Source: Camellia lanceoleosa
Lineage: Eukaryota > Streptophyta > Magnoliopsida > Ericales > Theaceae
Length of the DNA stretch: 64,000 nucleotides
Reading direction: 5' to 3'
Assembly (NCBI GenBank): GCA_025200525.1
Contig: CM045761.1
Span: forward strand, 133,116,223-133,180,222
The position numbers and the translations under genes are program-made. Within the stretch, counting starts at the first letter, position 1; the number at the start of each line of letters is the position of its first letter. The notes below the pieces were generated by a model that worked only from the letters and a program-made list of their open reading frames with translations, made no database searches and was not told the DNA's origin. Positions 25,091 to 35,995 of this stretch are shown piece after piece.

Positions 25091-25846
25091 GAGCATTTTT
25101 AATGGTTAATTGTTTTGAAAATTATTTTTCTTTTTATTTTGTTTCTCTCAATTCCTTTGCTATTTGTTTTTTCTTCCATTAATTATTTTTTATTCCTTTA
25201 TTCCTCCATTAATTAGTTCCCTCAAAAAATATGTATATATATAAACAGATTAAACCAAGTAAATACACCCAGCAAACAATGTTGTATCTATAACCAACCC
25301 ATTAGAGCATAATGACTTCTTCAACTGCATATTTGTTCATTGATTTTTCATCCTCCTTTTCTTCCTCATCCTCTGATGATGAAAGTGATGATGCAAAAAT
25401 TGTTTCACTTGTGAGTCTTTATGAGATAAATAATGCTAATATGATACAGATGCTGACAAAAAGTTGTTACTGCTGGCACTTCCCTCAATTGTTGGTTAGA
25501 AATTTGGAATTGCTAGCACACAATTTTGCAAGCCTGTATACACAAAGAATGTCTGGGAAGACATCCGCCCGGTAGTCCGAGAGCATGCATTCCTGTGAGA
25601 AATTATCTACTAATCAGATGACTAGGGGGACAACTGGCCGAACGTCCGGCCGGTCATTTGGTGCTGCCAAACCAACGGCACCAAATAGTGAAATGGTACA
25701 AGCTCCTAAAAATCTTCTATTTGGTGAAAGAGTTTTGATATTCTTGATTTGATATCGGTTTGGTGAAACTGTTGGAGCTAAAAAAGGATTTCTTTCTTAT
25801 CAAATTCAAATTTGTTGAATCATTTGATATAGCGTTGGAGATAGCC
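25091..25846 (+). mobile_element. Harbinger-like deletion derivative with TAA target duplication
   Basis: Starts GAGCATTTTTAATGG and ends CGTTGGAGATAGCC, a degenerate inverted repeat of the GAGCATCTCCAACGG type. TAA flanks both sides (25088-25090 and 25847-25849). It contains a TATATATATAAA promoter-like motif near 25236 and a short ORF, 25312-25575. This may be an internally deleted transposon that kept its promoter. Confidence 0.55.
25312..25575 (+). pseudogene. Short ORF inside the Harbinger-like element
   Basis: Eighty-seven codons beginning with MTSSTAYLFIDF, then a serine and aspartate/glutamate-rich stretch (SSSSSDDESDD). Acidic serine-rich starts occur in some Harbinger proteins, but no transposase or Myb motif is visible. 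A TATA-like motif lies about 75 bases upstream. It is probably a remnant; function unknown. Confidence 0.3.
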
Positions 25847-25849
25847 TAA

Positions 25850-27310
25850 CACTATCTATTAAAATTTAAATACAAAGATAGTGAATCTCATAATTTAGAC
25901 TAATGAATACTACTTTAGAATATCACCTAAACTTACTCCTAAAATATTAAATAATTTCTCCTCATGTAGTGTCCCCAATTTGAATTAGTTGATTCAAGTT
26001 GTGGAATCATAACATTTATGTTGGTGTCTTAAGAAATAAGGTGAGAAGTCGTCAATTGTAAGTAGTGCAGAGTAATGAGGCAAGACCACCCTATAAATTT
26101 TTCTAGGGAGTTCAAATTTTATCATGCATGCAAATAAATTGTCGAAGATCTTTTACATTAGGGTAGGATTGACAATTTACTTATTTAAGTAATTTTTTTA
26201 CCTTTTTTATGTGGTGAAAAAAAGAGTGACGTTAGGTACCATGAAAAATATTTCATAAAAATAATCATAAAAAATTTTTGACCCTTAGGTAATATATACA
26301 ATAAGTTCTAATATGTAATACAAAGATGAAAATTCTTTCATAATCATTTTCATAAAACATTTTTTATGATACGTAGTATTTTCCAAAAAGAATTAATGTA
26401 AAAGTATGAGTTGGTTTTTTGAACTTTTTAGTGCATTTTTGACCTTTTATGTAAAATAGTCACTTTCTAAACGATCAATATTAGGTACACATAATTTATG
26501 TCTAAAAATTTACACAGAAAAATTAATATATGATTGAAATTGATTATACATGCGAACTTTACTAAACAACAGTCTAATTTGAACCACAAAATTATTTCCT
26601 TAATAATTTTCTGAACTTAAATCTTTATTGTTTCAAAAGTAAATAAAGTAGGTAAGGTGACCTGGAAAGTATCATCTCTCCTTTTGAATCCATTATAGTT
26701 ACTTTAAATCTTCGTTAGATTTATGAAACAGAGAGAAAATGTTTAGATCCATGAATTCAAAAAGAAGTAATTGTGTTCAACTGATCAGGCATACTCTTAA
26801 TCTTAACTGTGAAGCAAGGGGTTAATAATGATTATCAAAAGTAAGATCAATTATTTTTAAAAAATTCTATCCGTACATAAAATTTATGTAAAAATTTCAC
26901 AAAAATAATGTGGTAATATCATTATTATAAATAAACTAATCTTCAATAATATTTTGTTTTAAAGTGAAAAGTTCATAATAAACCAAATTATATATATGAA
27001 AATTATATATAAATTTTTTGTTTTATATAACATTACTCATTATTATTTTTTTGTCTATTAAAATATTTTTTATTAATTGTTTATTTTTTCTTATTATAGA
27101 GTTTTTTTATAATATTAATATTGTAACTTTCAATGAAGGGTTTGAGCATGTGTTATTGGACTTTCTATAGTTGATTATTTAATTTGATCTAACTCTCTTA
27201 ATATTTGTAAATAATTGACCAAAAAAGAAAATCATAAAGTGGCCTCAAAATTCAAGTTCTTTTATACCGATAAGAAAAACCTAATAAAATGAAAATGTAA
27301 TCCAATATCA
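25850..27310. other. AT-rich intergenic sequence
   Basis: No gene or clear element. It is dominated by A/T runs. Confidence 0.4.
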
Positions 27311-27316
27311 AGAAAT

Positions 27317-27697
27317 GGAGTGGTTGTTGTGTGAAAGGCACAACAATTACTGTTGTGCAATTATATAAACTTATTTTGGAGATCTGTTTTGATGATCTAA
27401 ATTATTTACCTTTTAGAATATATCGAGTAAAATATGTCTCTAAAAAATCAAGTTGATCGAATATCGTCAACTATTTCATTGAATTGCATTTGTATCTACA
27501 AAAATAAATAACAAATGTGATTTGAATTATAAAATTTAATAGAAATGTAATTCAATGAAATGGTTAATGATATCTAATCAACTTAATTTTTTATAAATAT
27601 ATTCTACTCGACATATTCTGAAAAGTGGACGATTCACATTATCAAAATAGACCTAAAAATAAGTCCATATGGCCGCACAACAGCAGTCACCCCATTA
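27317..27697. mobile_element. Long-inverted-repeat element, copy 2 of 3
   Basis: The left arm starts near GGAGTGGTTGTTGTG and the right arm ends near CAGCAGTCACCCCATT. The arms pair over roughly 150 bases, including TTTTGATGATCTAAAT, ATATCGAGTAAAATATGT and CAAGTTGATCGAATATC with their inverses. The core is about 60 bases. It is noncoding. Confidence 0.65.
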
Positions 27698-27986
27698 ACG
27701 GTACGATAATTCATACCTATTACCTAGAAATCAAGATAACATGTGAAATCTCGCATTTTTCAAGTGTTAATATTGGGAAATTCTATTTCCATATACATAA
27801 TTAGTTCAGTGTACATCTTTTCTCAATACAAACAGCTATTAATTTGATTATTAATTAATTTTCTCAATCTATATACTTAAAGTTACAATTATATCATTCA
27901 CTTATAACCATTGTACATACACCACTTTACCCTCCTTTCCACACACTTTTGCTTTCTTCCAATTGTTGATTTGCACGAGCAAGAAT

Positions 27987-27996
<10 letters not shown>

Positions 27997-28027
<31 letters not shown>

Positions 28028-28369
28028 CACCTAAATCCAATTGAGGATGATGAATTTCCATCCAAATTTTGCTTTCCAACAAGCCAATAGCTTTTGCTTT
28101 CTTCCAATTGAAGAAGATGAATTTCCATCCATAGAGATGAGCCCCTCAACTGTGGTTCTCTCTAACCATCCACTCGAATCCTTCAAAGCCTTTATTCTCC
28201 ACACACCAGTACTAGTAGTCCTATTGAAGCCAAAAAAATTGAGGAAAACTCCATTCACTTGTTGCTCAACCTTAAAATGAAAAGCTAAATTAATGTTTTG
28301 CAAGTAATAGAGGAGTATAAAGTGTGACAACAATAGAAAAATTACGGTTTTTTTTTTTTTTAAACTCAA
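27997..28369. other. Poly(A) run and flanking non-repetitive sequence
   Basis: A run of about 28 A near 27997-28025 is followed by a partly duplicated segment (GCTTTCTTCCAATTG occurs twice). Short ORFs exist on both strands, but none has a recognisable domain. Confidence 0.4.
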
Positions 28370-28488
28370 AATGTGTAAGTTGAGATTTTTTTTTGTTCTT
28401 AAAAGATGTATACAGAGAATTTTTTCATATAATATTATGGAGGTTGCTAGATGTCTATTATGGTCATTTTTATTTAGAATATAATTAT

Positions 28489-28979
28489 TGTTAGAAATAG
28501 GCGCCCATGTGACATGACCATTTAACTTTTTGAACCTGATCCAAATGGGTTTTTGAATTTGAATTCAAACCTATTTGGATAACTACTCTGGATATATATC
28601 TATCATATCCTAATATGGATAGATGATATAGATATATGATATTATCTCTAGTAACTTATATGGTTAAAGGAGATAATTAGATTATATATCTTATATATGG
28701 GATATGGGTGATGTAGACAAAAACAACGTATCATCTCTGTTTTTTCCCATATACAGTTTCTCCCATATACTGACTCTCTCCCATAAACAACAATCAATAA
28801 GCTATTTGCACTGTGATTTGTGTGGGTGATATTCACTATTGTAATATCACCCCACTGCTGGGTTGATTGACCAGATTCAGGAAGCACTGATTTACCCACG
28901 AGATCCATCAGAGTTCAAAATATTTCAGAAAGGTATGACCTTAAATATTTTTATTCCGCTGCGTCATACTTTGTTTACA
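28489..28979. mobile_element. Solo LTR with 5-bp target duplication ATTAT
   Basis: Starts TGTTAGAAATAGGC and ends TTTGTTTACA, so it has the TG...CA form of an LTR. ATTAT lies directly before (28484-28488) and after (28980-28984). The length, 491 bases, and the TGTTAGAAATA start suggest a Ty1/copia LTR left after recombination. There is no internal region next to it. Confidence 0.75.
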
Positions 28980-29226
28980 ATTATCATTAAATTAATATTT
29001 CATTAAATGTGTTCCCTAAGCTAACTAGGTGTATGGTAATAGAATTTCCCGTTAATATTTTAGTGAGAAGCACTGGTGATTTATTATAGTATTTTGGTGA
29101 TTTATTAAGTTCTACACTTATTAAACAAATTTTTCCAAATCATAAAATTAAGCCCCAATCCTCATAATTTAGATAAATTATATTTGGAAAAATCAAAGAG
29201 TGTATGTACACCTTGAGCAAAGATTA

Positions 29227-29400
29227 TTGAGAAAGTTTTGAAGAATTATTGAAGAAACTTTGATAGATTATTGAGGAAGTTTTGATGAATTGTGGAAGAA
29301 GCTTTGATGGATTGTTGAGAAAGTTTTGATGGATTACTAAGGAAGCTTTGATTGATTCTTGAGGAAGCTTAGATAGATTCTTGAGGAAATTTTGGAAAAA
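29227..29400. repeat. Degenerate tandem repeat of about 27 bp
   Basis: Roughly seven units of the type GAGGAAGCTTTGATGGATT with AGTT/AGCT variation. They lie just before a CTATAAATACTCC promoter-like motif. Confidence 0.7.
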
Positions 29401-30380
29401 TTATGGAGATTTGAACTCTATAAATACTCCATTTGCCTCCACATTTTGGAACAAACAACACACTCATACACCACCTATCTACACCCATGATCGAGAGAAG
29501 AAGAGAGTTATAGATTTTGTCAAATCTTAGATACCTTATGCCTTAGAATTTTGATCCATCATTTTTGGAGATCCATAGAAAATTGTCGATTGATTAGAGT
29601 GTTAGCAAAGGAGAAGACTAATTTATGGTAATTCGGATAGTAAATAATATACTTCCTTTAAATCTCTTTGCAAAGAATTTCATTTTAATTACTTCTAATT
29701 TGTACTCCGTTTGTTTATATTGATCGTTTGATAAATTTTGTGAAATCATTCTGTGTTAATATGCTTGATTACTCTAGTCATTTGATAAATCCTATGATGT
29801 TATTCAGTGTTAGAAATGTTGATCTGTCTAACTAAATGACATGAAAATTCTATGTACATAGATCAAGAGGATCTTGCCAATGGCTTGCACCAATATGCTC
29901 GGATAAGCGGTTGTCTTTGGGTGAGGTGGGTGAGGCCGGTCACTGATCATGTATTGAGTAGAATCGGGTATTTGGTCCTAGACAAGTTATCATATATTGA
30001 GTAGATTTGTCTGTGCAATTTGATAAATTACTTGATTATCATATCATTTGTGCTATGTCATGAATTGTTAGATCCTTATTAATTTATTCTCTATCCAAGC
30101 ATTGTTATTCCTGTCGTATTGTATACTTCCCAAATTAATTTATTTTTCAGATGTGGAGCAAATTTAATAGTGATTAGAGCTTAAGCATTAAAAGATTTAC
30201 TGCGTTAGATATTTGGGAGCCACCACAATATATTGTTTTTAGAGATTTGTATATATTATTTTGGAGACATTTGTGTAATTATTTTAGAGACGATTTGTAT
30301 TTTTGAGATTATTAATTAGTTAAAATTTTAAATTTGAGGTTGATTTCATTTACTAACGGTCCAGAAGTTGGGACGTTACA
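29400..30380 (+). mobile_element. Possible LTR remnant
   Basis: It contains a TATA box (CTATAAATACTCC near 29420) and ends in GTTGGGACGTTACA, a form common at the end of plant LTRs. No matching 5' end or target duplication was found, so this is tentative. Confidence 0.3.
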
Positions 30381-30442
30381 TAACACTTTCAAATCAAAAC
30401 ACTTGAATCATTAGTCTTAAAATTTAAGTAAATTACACTCAC

Positions 30443-30979
30443 TGTGGAGACATATTTTGTGAATGACAACGTGTGGCCAAGGTGACACTGAAGTGGCAGC
30501 CAAGGTGCCACGTGGTCTGATCTTTGTGTCAAAGTGATCTCGGCTAGGCTGAGGTTGTCTACGGAGATATCAAAATCCCAGCTAAGCAGATAAGGTACAA
30601 GAGTCCTAAAACATGGGAGGATCTCAATCTGGATAAGGATAAAGCTCTTAGGGAGTCCAGGATAAACATTGAACCTGAGTCTACTTAAGTGAGGCTTCTG
30701 TAGGGATCATGTTAGTGTTGGCTATAAAAGCAAGATAGCCTTGTGGGTCTAAGATATGTTTTTATGTGTGATATACTGTTATTTCTTGTGAGTTAAGCAC
30801 AATTTACTATCTTTGAGAGATATTTGATTACTAACTTGATCGTTGGAGTACTCCCAGGTGGACGAACTACCGCCGGATTTTTATCTTTCTGTGACATGTT
30901 GTTTGGACTTACCCTATTCTGCTGGTGCTTTTCAGCTGAGTTCCCTGTTTGGTTGTGTGGTTGGAAATCAACATCCACA
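30443..30979 (+). mobile_element. Solo LTR, Ty3/gypsy-like, with 5-bp target duplication CTCAC
   Basis: Starts TGTGGAGACATATTTTG and ends AACATCCACA. CTCAC flanks it on both sides (30438-30442 and 30980-30984). It has a TATA box (GGCTATAAAAGC near 30720). The stretch TAACTTGATCGTTGGAGTAC near the 3' end resembles TAACTTGCTCGTCGGAGGGT at 57590 in the gypsy element at the end of the window, so the two are probably related lineages. Confidence 0.8.
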
Positions 30980-31638
30980 CTCACTTAACCTAAGATTTAG
31001 AAATATATATATATATATATAATTAGTCCTATACTTTTGACATGATTACACAAGTCTTCCTTGAAGTTTTAATTCACATAATAATTAGATCATTTTCATT
31101 AATAACTCATTAATTGTATGAATGAAAAATAATATTGTCCATATTTTTAACTAAAATATATATTTATCTTTATTTATTTCAATGCCTACCCACCATCTGT
31201 ATTAGTTTCAATCGTTTTAGATATACTCAAACGAATAAATATATATTTATTTTTATTTATTTCAATATCTATCCACCATTGCATTAGTTTCAGTCGTTTT
31301 AGATATACTCAAATAGAAATCAGTGTAATTATATAATAAAAAATTATGAAATTGTATTTTTTTTCAAACTTCACAGAGTGAGTTGAATTTATCCTAAAAT
31401 TTATTTCTATAGCTCACAATTTCAAAAATATCATTACTAAAGTAATCTAGATTAAAATTTTATTTATTCTATGCACGAAAATCTGGAAACTTATTAAATA
31501 CAAAGGTAAATTTTCTTTCCACAATGTACTAGAATTTCTTCAAAAGGTTCAAGTACTATAATATATAATGTGTGGAAAGAGGAAAATTTTACCGAAAGTG
31601 GTTTTTATATATGGTATATAAAAAAATTAACCGTGCTA

Positions 31639-32109
31639 GAGAGCTTGAATTGAGCCTCCCCAAATCCCCCTAATTACGAAACGACATCGTTTCGTCGTTC
31701 GAATTTTTTTTTTTTTGAATCAGAAAATCAGAATCAGACGCAGAAGAAAGAAAAAGAAAGAAAGAAGAAAGAAAGAAGAAGAAAGAAGAGAAGGCAGAGG
31801 CGGAGGAAGAAGGCAAACGCGGAGCTCGACGATCGGACGGAGCTGCAACGATCGGACGCTCGGCCGGAATGCAGGGGCCATTTGTGTGTGTGTGTCTCCC
31901 TCCTTCTCTCTTCTCTCCCTCTCTTTCCCTCTCTGCTCTCCGCTCTCCCTCTCTCTCTCTCTCCCTCTCCCTCTCTCTCTTCCCTGCGTTTGAGCTCGAA
32001 AAATGGTCGAAAATAGAGGAAAAAAAAGAAAAAAAAAAAAAACCTAATGCCCAAAACGACGTCGTTTTGGGCATTAGGGGGATTCGGGGGAGCAATATTT
32101 CGAGCTCTC
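31639..32109. mobile_element. Inverted-repeat element with AACGACGTCGTT-type palindrome, copy 1
   Basis: Ends are inverted repeats of about 36 bases (GAGAGCTTGAATTGAGCCTC on the left, GAGAGCTCGAAATATTGCTC as reverse complement on the right), both leading to CCCCCTAAT. Just inside each end is a palindrome: ACGAAACGACATCGTTTCGT on the left and CCCAAAACGACGTCGTTTTG on the right. The core is purine/pyrimidine-rich, (GAAA)n then (CT)n. ORFs in it are low-complexity artefacts. No target duplication was seen. Confidence 0.65.
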
Positions 32110-32799
32110 AAACATTATTGTAAAAAAATATAGACTCTCAGATTTAGATAAGATAAATAGTAGTCATTGGATGAATCAAAAGTAAAATTAGGAAGAAGAA
32201 GTGATGTGGTTTTCTAAAAAATAAAGTAGTTTTGGTTAATTTTAAAATTTTAAAAAAAAATGATGTTAACTTATCATTTGCTATAAACATACTTACTATT
32301 TGGTATGAATAAATTTATTATTTAAAATATTATCTGTTCAGGTCACCTTCAATTTTTGATTATTGTATCCTCTTTTATATTTTAAATTAATTTTAAATAT
32401 ATAAAACTAATGACATTGCATATTTTTCTCTCTATATTTTGACTTGTTATGATTTGTAAAAAGTAGAATATGATATGTACATATTAATTTATTAAATTTT
32501 TTTAAAGTTTACTAATTTTTTTAAACAGTCATTATTGTGAAAAAAATAATTTTCAATATAATATTAAAAATAAATAAAAATAGAAAAAAATGTAAATAAA
32601 ATATTTTTAAATTATAAGTTATTTAAACTTGATTTTAAAAAAATTAATTGAAAATAGTTTTTTTTTTTTTTTTTTAACCTACAACACCTCAAAATAGTAA
32701 TTACTATTTAAGGGCCTATTTGGTAACATTTATATTTGTTGTTTTCTATTTAAGTATAATTTCATTTACTATTAACTTAAGTATATTGAAGTAGTGTCT

Positions 32800-34460
32800 G
32801 ATTGATTAGTAAGTCATATTTAATTAAGTAGTAAGTATAGTTTGATTGAGTAGTTAGTGAAAACTCAATAAATAATAACTAAAAAGTAGTAAGTGAAAAT
32901 TGAAATATCTCATTTAGTAATAACATCTTGTGTGGTAGAACAAACATGTGGCTATTAGAATATTGGGTTCATGCAAAAGGACATGTACTACTATGTTGGA
33001 ACTAAGCATAGAGCACAAGTTGTCGATGACAACGCAGAATGTGTTTTGGCTTACTATCAATTATGATAGTACTTATCACTTATTATGACAAATTGACAAT
33101 ACTTATCACGCTTAAACATAATACTTATTATTTGTTCTAATTGAGTAGTAAGTAAAGTCTAATAAATAATGTTTAATTGAATAGCAGATCAAGTCTTATT
33201 GAGGAATAAATAGATTTTAATTGAGTAGTAAGCAAAATCTAATAAAATAGCAAATAAAGTTTTATTGAGTAGTAAGTGGGATTTAATTAAATAGTAAGTC
33301 AAATGCAATTAAGTAGTGTCTTATTGAGTGGTAAGCCATATATTTAATTGAGTAGTAAATGGAGTCTCTCATTGAATAGTAAGTGAGGTTTAATATGATA
33401 CAACTAAATGAGATTTAAATCAGTAGTAAAAGAGATTTAAATGAATAGTAAATCAAATCCAATTGAGTGGTATCTTTTTAAATAGTAGTGAAGTGAAGTT
33501 TGATTGTGTAGTAAGATAAGTCTCATTGAGTAATAAATAGTGTTTAATTGGATAGTACGTTAAGTTTGATGGAGTAGTAAATAAACAATTAACGAGTAGT
33601 AAGTGGAGTATCAACAGTAGTAAGTGAAGTCTCATTAAGTAGTAAGTAGGGTTTAATTTAGTAGTAAGTAGAGTCTCATTAAGTAGTAAATGAACTGTAA
33701 TGAAATAGTAAATGGAAACTCATTAAATAGTAAGTGAAACCAAAACTAAGTGGATAAGTAGTAAGTGGAAGCTCATTAAATAATAAGTGAAACTAAAATT
33801 GAATAGTAAGTAAAGTGTAATGAAGTAGTAAATGAAAAATCATTGAATAGTAAGTAAAGTCGCGCAATAGTAAGTGGAAGCTCGTTGAGTAGTAACTGGA
33901 GTATAGTGAAATAGCAAGTAAAAACTCATTAAGTAGTAAATGAAATCAAAATTGAGTAATAAGTGGAGTCTAGTGAAACAGTAAATGAAACCTTATTAAG
34001 GCCTTGTTTGGGAAGACTAAATAAGTGTACTTTTTGTCTTTTTTGACTAAAAAATTGAGGTTGAAAATATGAATATTTGGGTTAACTTTTTGACTTTTTA
34101 TGGAAAAATGTGTAATAAAAAATTGTGAAAATTGGTTTTTAGAGGAAAATTTGAATTGGGAGTTGTGCAACCGTAATTGTTGACTTTTGGTGAATAGTGT
34201 TAACTTTTTAACTTTTTGAGTAACTTTTTGATTTTTTGACTTTTTTCAAAGATCCCGAACAAGGCCTAAGTACTAAGTGAAAGCTCAATGAGTGTTTTTC
34301 AACTTTTTTGAGACAATGGTAAATATAATAAAATAGTAAATAGAATCTAATTGAGTAGTAATTGAAATTTAATAAAATAGTAAATCAAGTCTAATTAAGT
34401 GATATTTTATTGAGTAGTAAGTCATATTTGATTGAGTAATAAACGAGTTATAATCAAAGA
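32800..34460. repeat. Degenerate minisatellite of the AGTAGTAAGTGAARTCT type
   Basis: Several dozen loose copies of a unit of about 22-27 bases centred on AGTAGTAAGT, followed by variants of GAAGTCTAATTGA. The array is interrupted by the MITE at 34000-34266. It is heavily mutated and noncoding. A GGGCCTATTTGGTAAC motif at about 32713, hAT-like, precedes it. Confidence 0.75.
34000..34266. mobile_element. Tourist-like MITE inserted in the AGTAGTAAGT array
   Basis: Starts GGCCTTGTTTGGGA and ends with the inverse TCCCGAACAAGGCC. TAA flanks both ends (33997-33999 and 34267-34269). Length 267 bases, noncoding. The clean ends show it is younger than the array it interrupts. Confidence 0.85.
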
Positions 34461-34627
34461 TCACAAAATCCATAACTATACATATAGTACATATCAAAAA
34501 AAGATTGTGCATTATAAAATTTTCCTGTAAACATAAGAAAATACGAATGTATTGTATATATTCTAATATTAAATAAATAGTATAGTATATCATTATTTTA
34601 TTCATGTAACTAAAAAAATACTATACT

Positions 34628-35060
34628 TTGCTTGGTTCCATTTTTTAAAAAATATTTTTCAAAAAATTCTATTTTTTTGTTTTTCGTATTTTTTTTGTTT
34701 TTACTGAATTTTTTTAATATTTTAAGAATTTTTTTTACTTTTTAGACATACCTAACATAAATATACTTAAAAAGTAAAAAATTTGTGAAAAAAACCTTTT
34801 AAAAATTCACTAAATAACAAATATATATATATATATATATGAGAATTCAGTATATTTTTTGTATTTTTATGTATTTATTAATTTTTTAAAATATTTTTTC
34901 ACAAATTTTTTACTTTTTAAATACATCTAAGTAAAGTGCATCTAAAAAAGTAAAAAAAATGTTTAAAATTTTAAAAATATTCACTAAAAACAAAAAAACA
35001 CGAAAATCAAAAAACTCAATTTTCAAAAAATTTAATCCAAAAAACTCAAACTAAATACAC
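34628..35060. mobile_element. AT-rich fold-back element
   Basis: The left part (TTTTTTTGTTTTTCGTATTT...) and right part (...AACACGAAAATCAAAAAACT) are imperfect inverted repeats over most of the length, with a (TA)n near 34818-34839. The ends are not exact and no target duplication was found. Confidence 0.45.
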
Positions 35061-35320
35061 TGATTGGGAAATTAGCTAAATTTTGTTTAAATTAATAAAT
35101 TTTAAAGAAATTTAATATAATTATGTTAAATTTTATGGTACTTAATATATATTTTAAATTTTAAAAAAGATTAGTCTAATTTTTTTTATATAAATAATTT
35201 AATGTGAAACATATATATAAATGTCATATTATTAAAAAATTATTTTTTGGTTCAGGAGCGCCACGTAACCTTACTCCTTATTAATCACAAACCATTATAT
35301 TTCTGTTATTTTTCAATCAT

Positions 35321-35428
35321 CTAATATAAAATTATAAATCTCACCTCCTTCACTAGTTACAATATATTTAGAATCTAATATAAAATTATAAATCTCACCT
35401 CTTTCACTAATTACAATATATTTAGAAT
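35321..35428. repeat. 54-bp tandem duplication
   Basis: Two nearly identical units beginning CTAATATAAAATTATAAATC, differing at about two positions. Confidence 0.85.
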
Positions 35429-35914
35429 ATCACGTAATCAAATAAATTTTTTATACCACCTGTTAGTAGCAAAATAATAATAATAATAATATTATAAAGT
35501 CGCATCACATAAAACCGGTGGCATACCCTTTTTTTTTATTAGAAAACCATTTTTTGGTATCATACGTGAAACTTCTTTCATGTACGGTAGTTCAACACGT
35601 GGAAATATTGCAAATGAGTGGGAGTATTAATTATTGTCATCAGTAATAATGTGACAGTAAGTCTCATTCATTTTCACAATATTATTGTGATTATTATTTT
35701 TTTTTTTTAAATGAATACCACATCATTAATGGCTATTTTAAAACATCATTTTTAATAGTCTCTAACATTACTTTTTTTATTTTTCAAAAGTTCATAGCAG
35801 CATTATAATTTTTTTTTTCCAATATTTAATTTTAATTAGCAAATATTCTAAAAACTAAAATCAACAAATCAGAAACCGCCACCCCCCCCCCCCCCCCAAA
35901 AAAAAAAATACTAG

Positions 35915-35922
35915 TATATATA
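35915..35922 (+). promoter_or_regulatory. TATA box of the aspartic protease gene
   Basis: TATATATA lies 74 bases before the ATG at 35996, just after a C17/A10 homopolymer pair (about 35882-35909). The distance suits a short 5' UTR. Inferred from position only. Confidence 0.5.
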
Positions 35923-35995
35923 GAGTACATGGACGAGCAAATTTACATACCTTGGTTAGGCATCCTTCTTGTTTAGTGCTAATAATAAAGTAGTA

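Noticed and set aside
31670..32123. Overlapping ORFs of 84-141 codons on both strands
   Set aside because: Low-complexity GAAA and CT sequence inside an inverted-repeat element; arginine/lysine/serine runs with no domain.
35969..35995. Upstream extension of the protease start
   Set aside because: It begins with TTG, not ATG; the signal peptide starts naturally at 35996.
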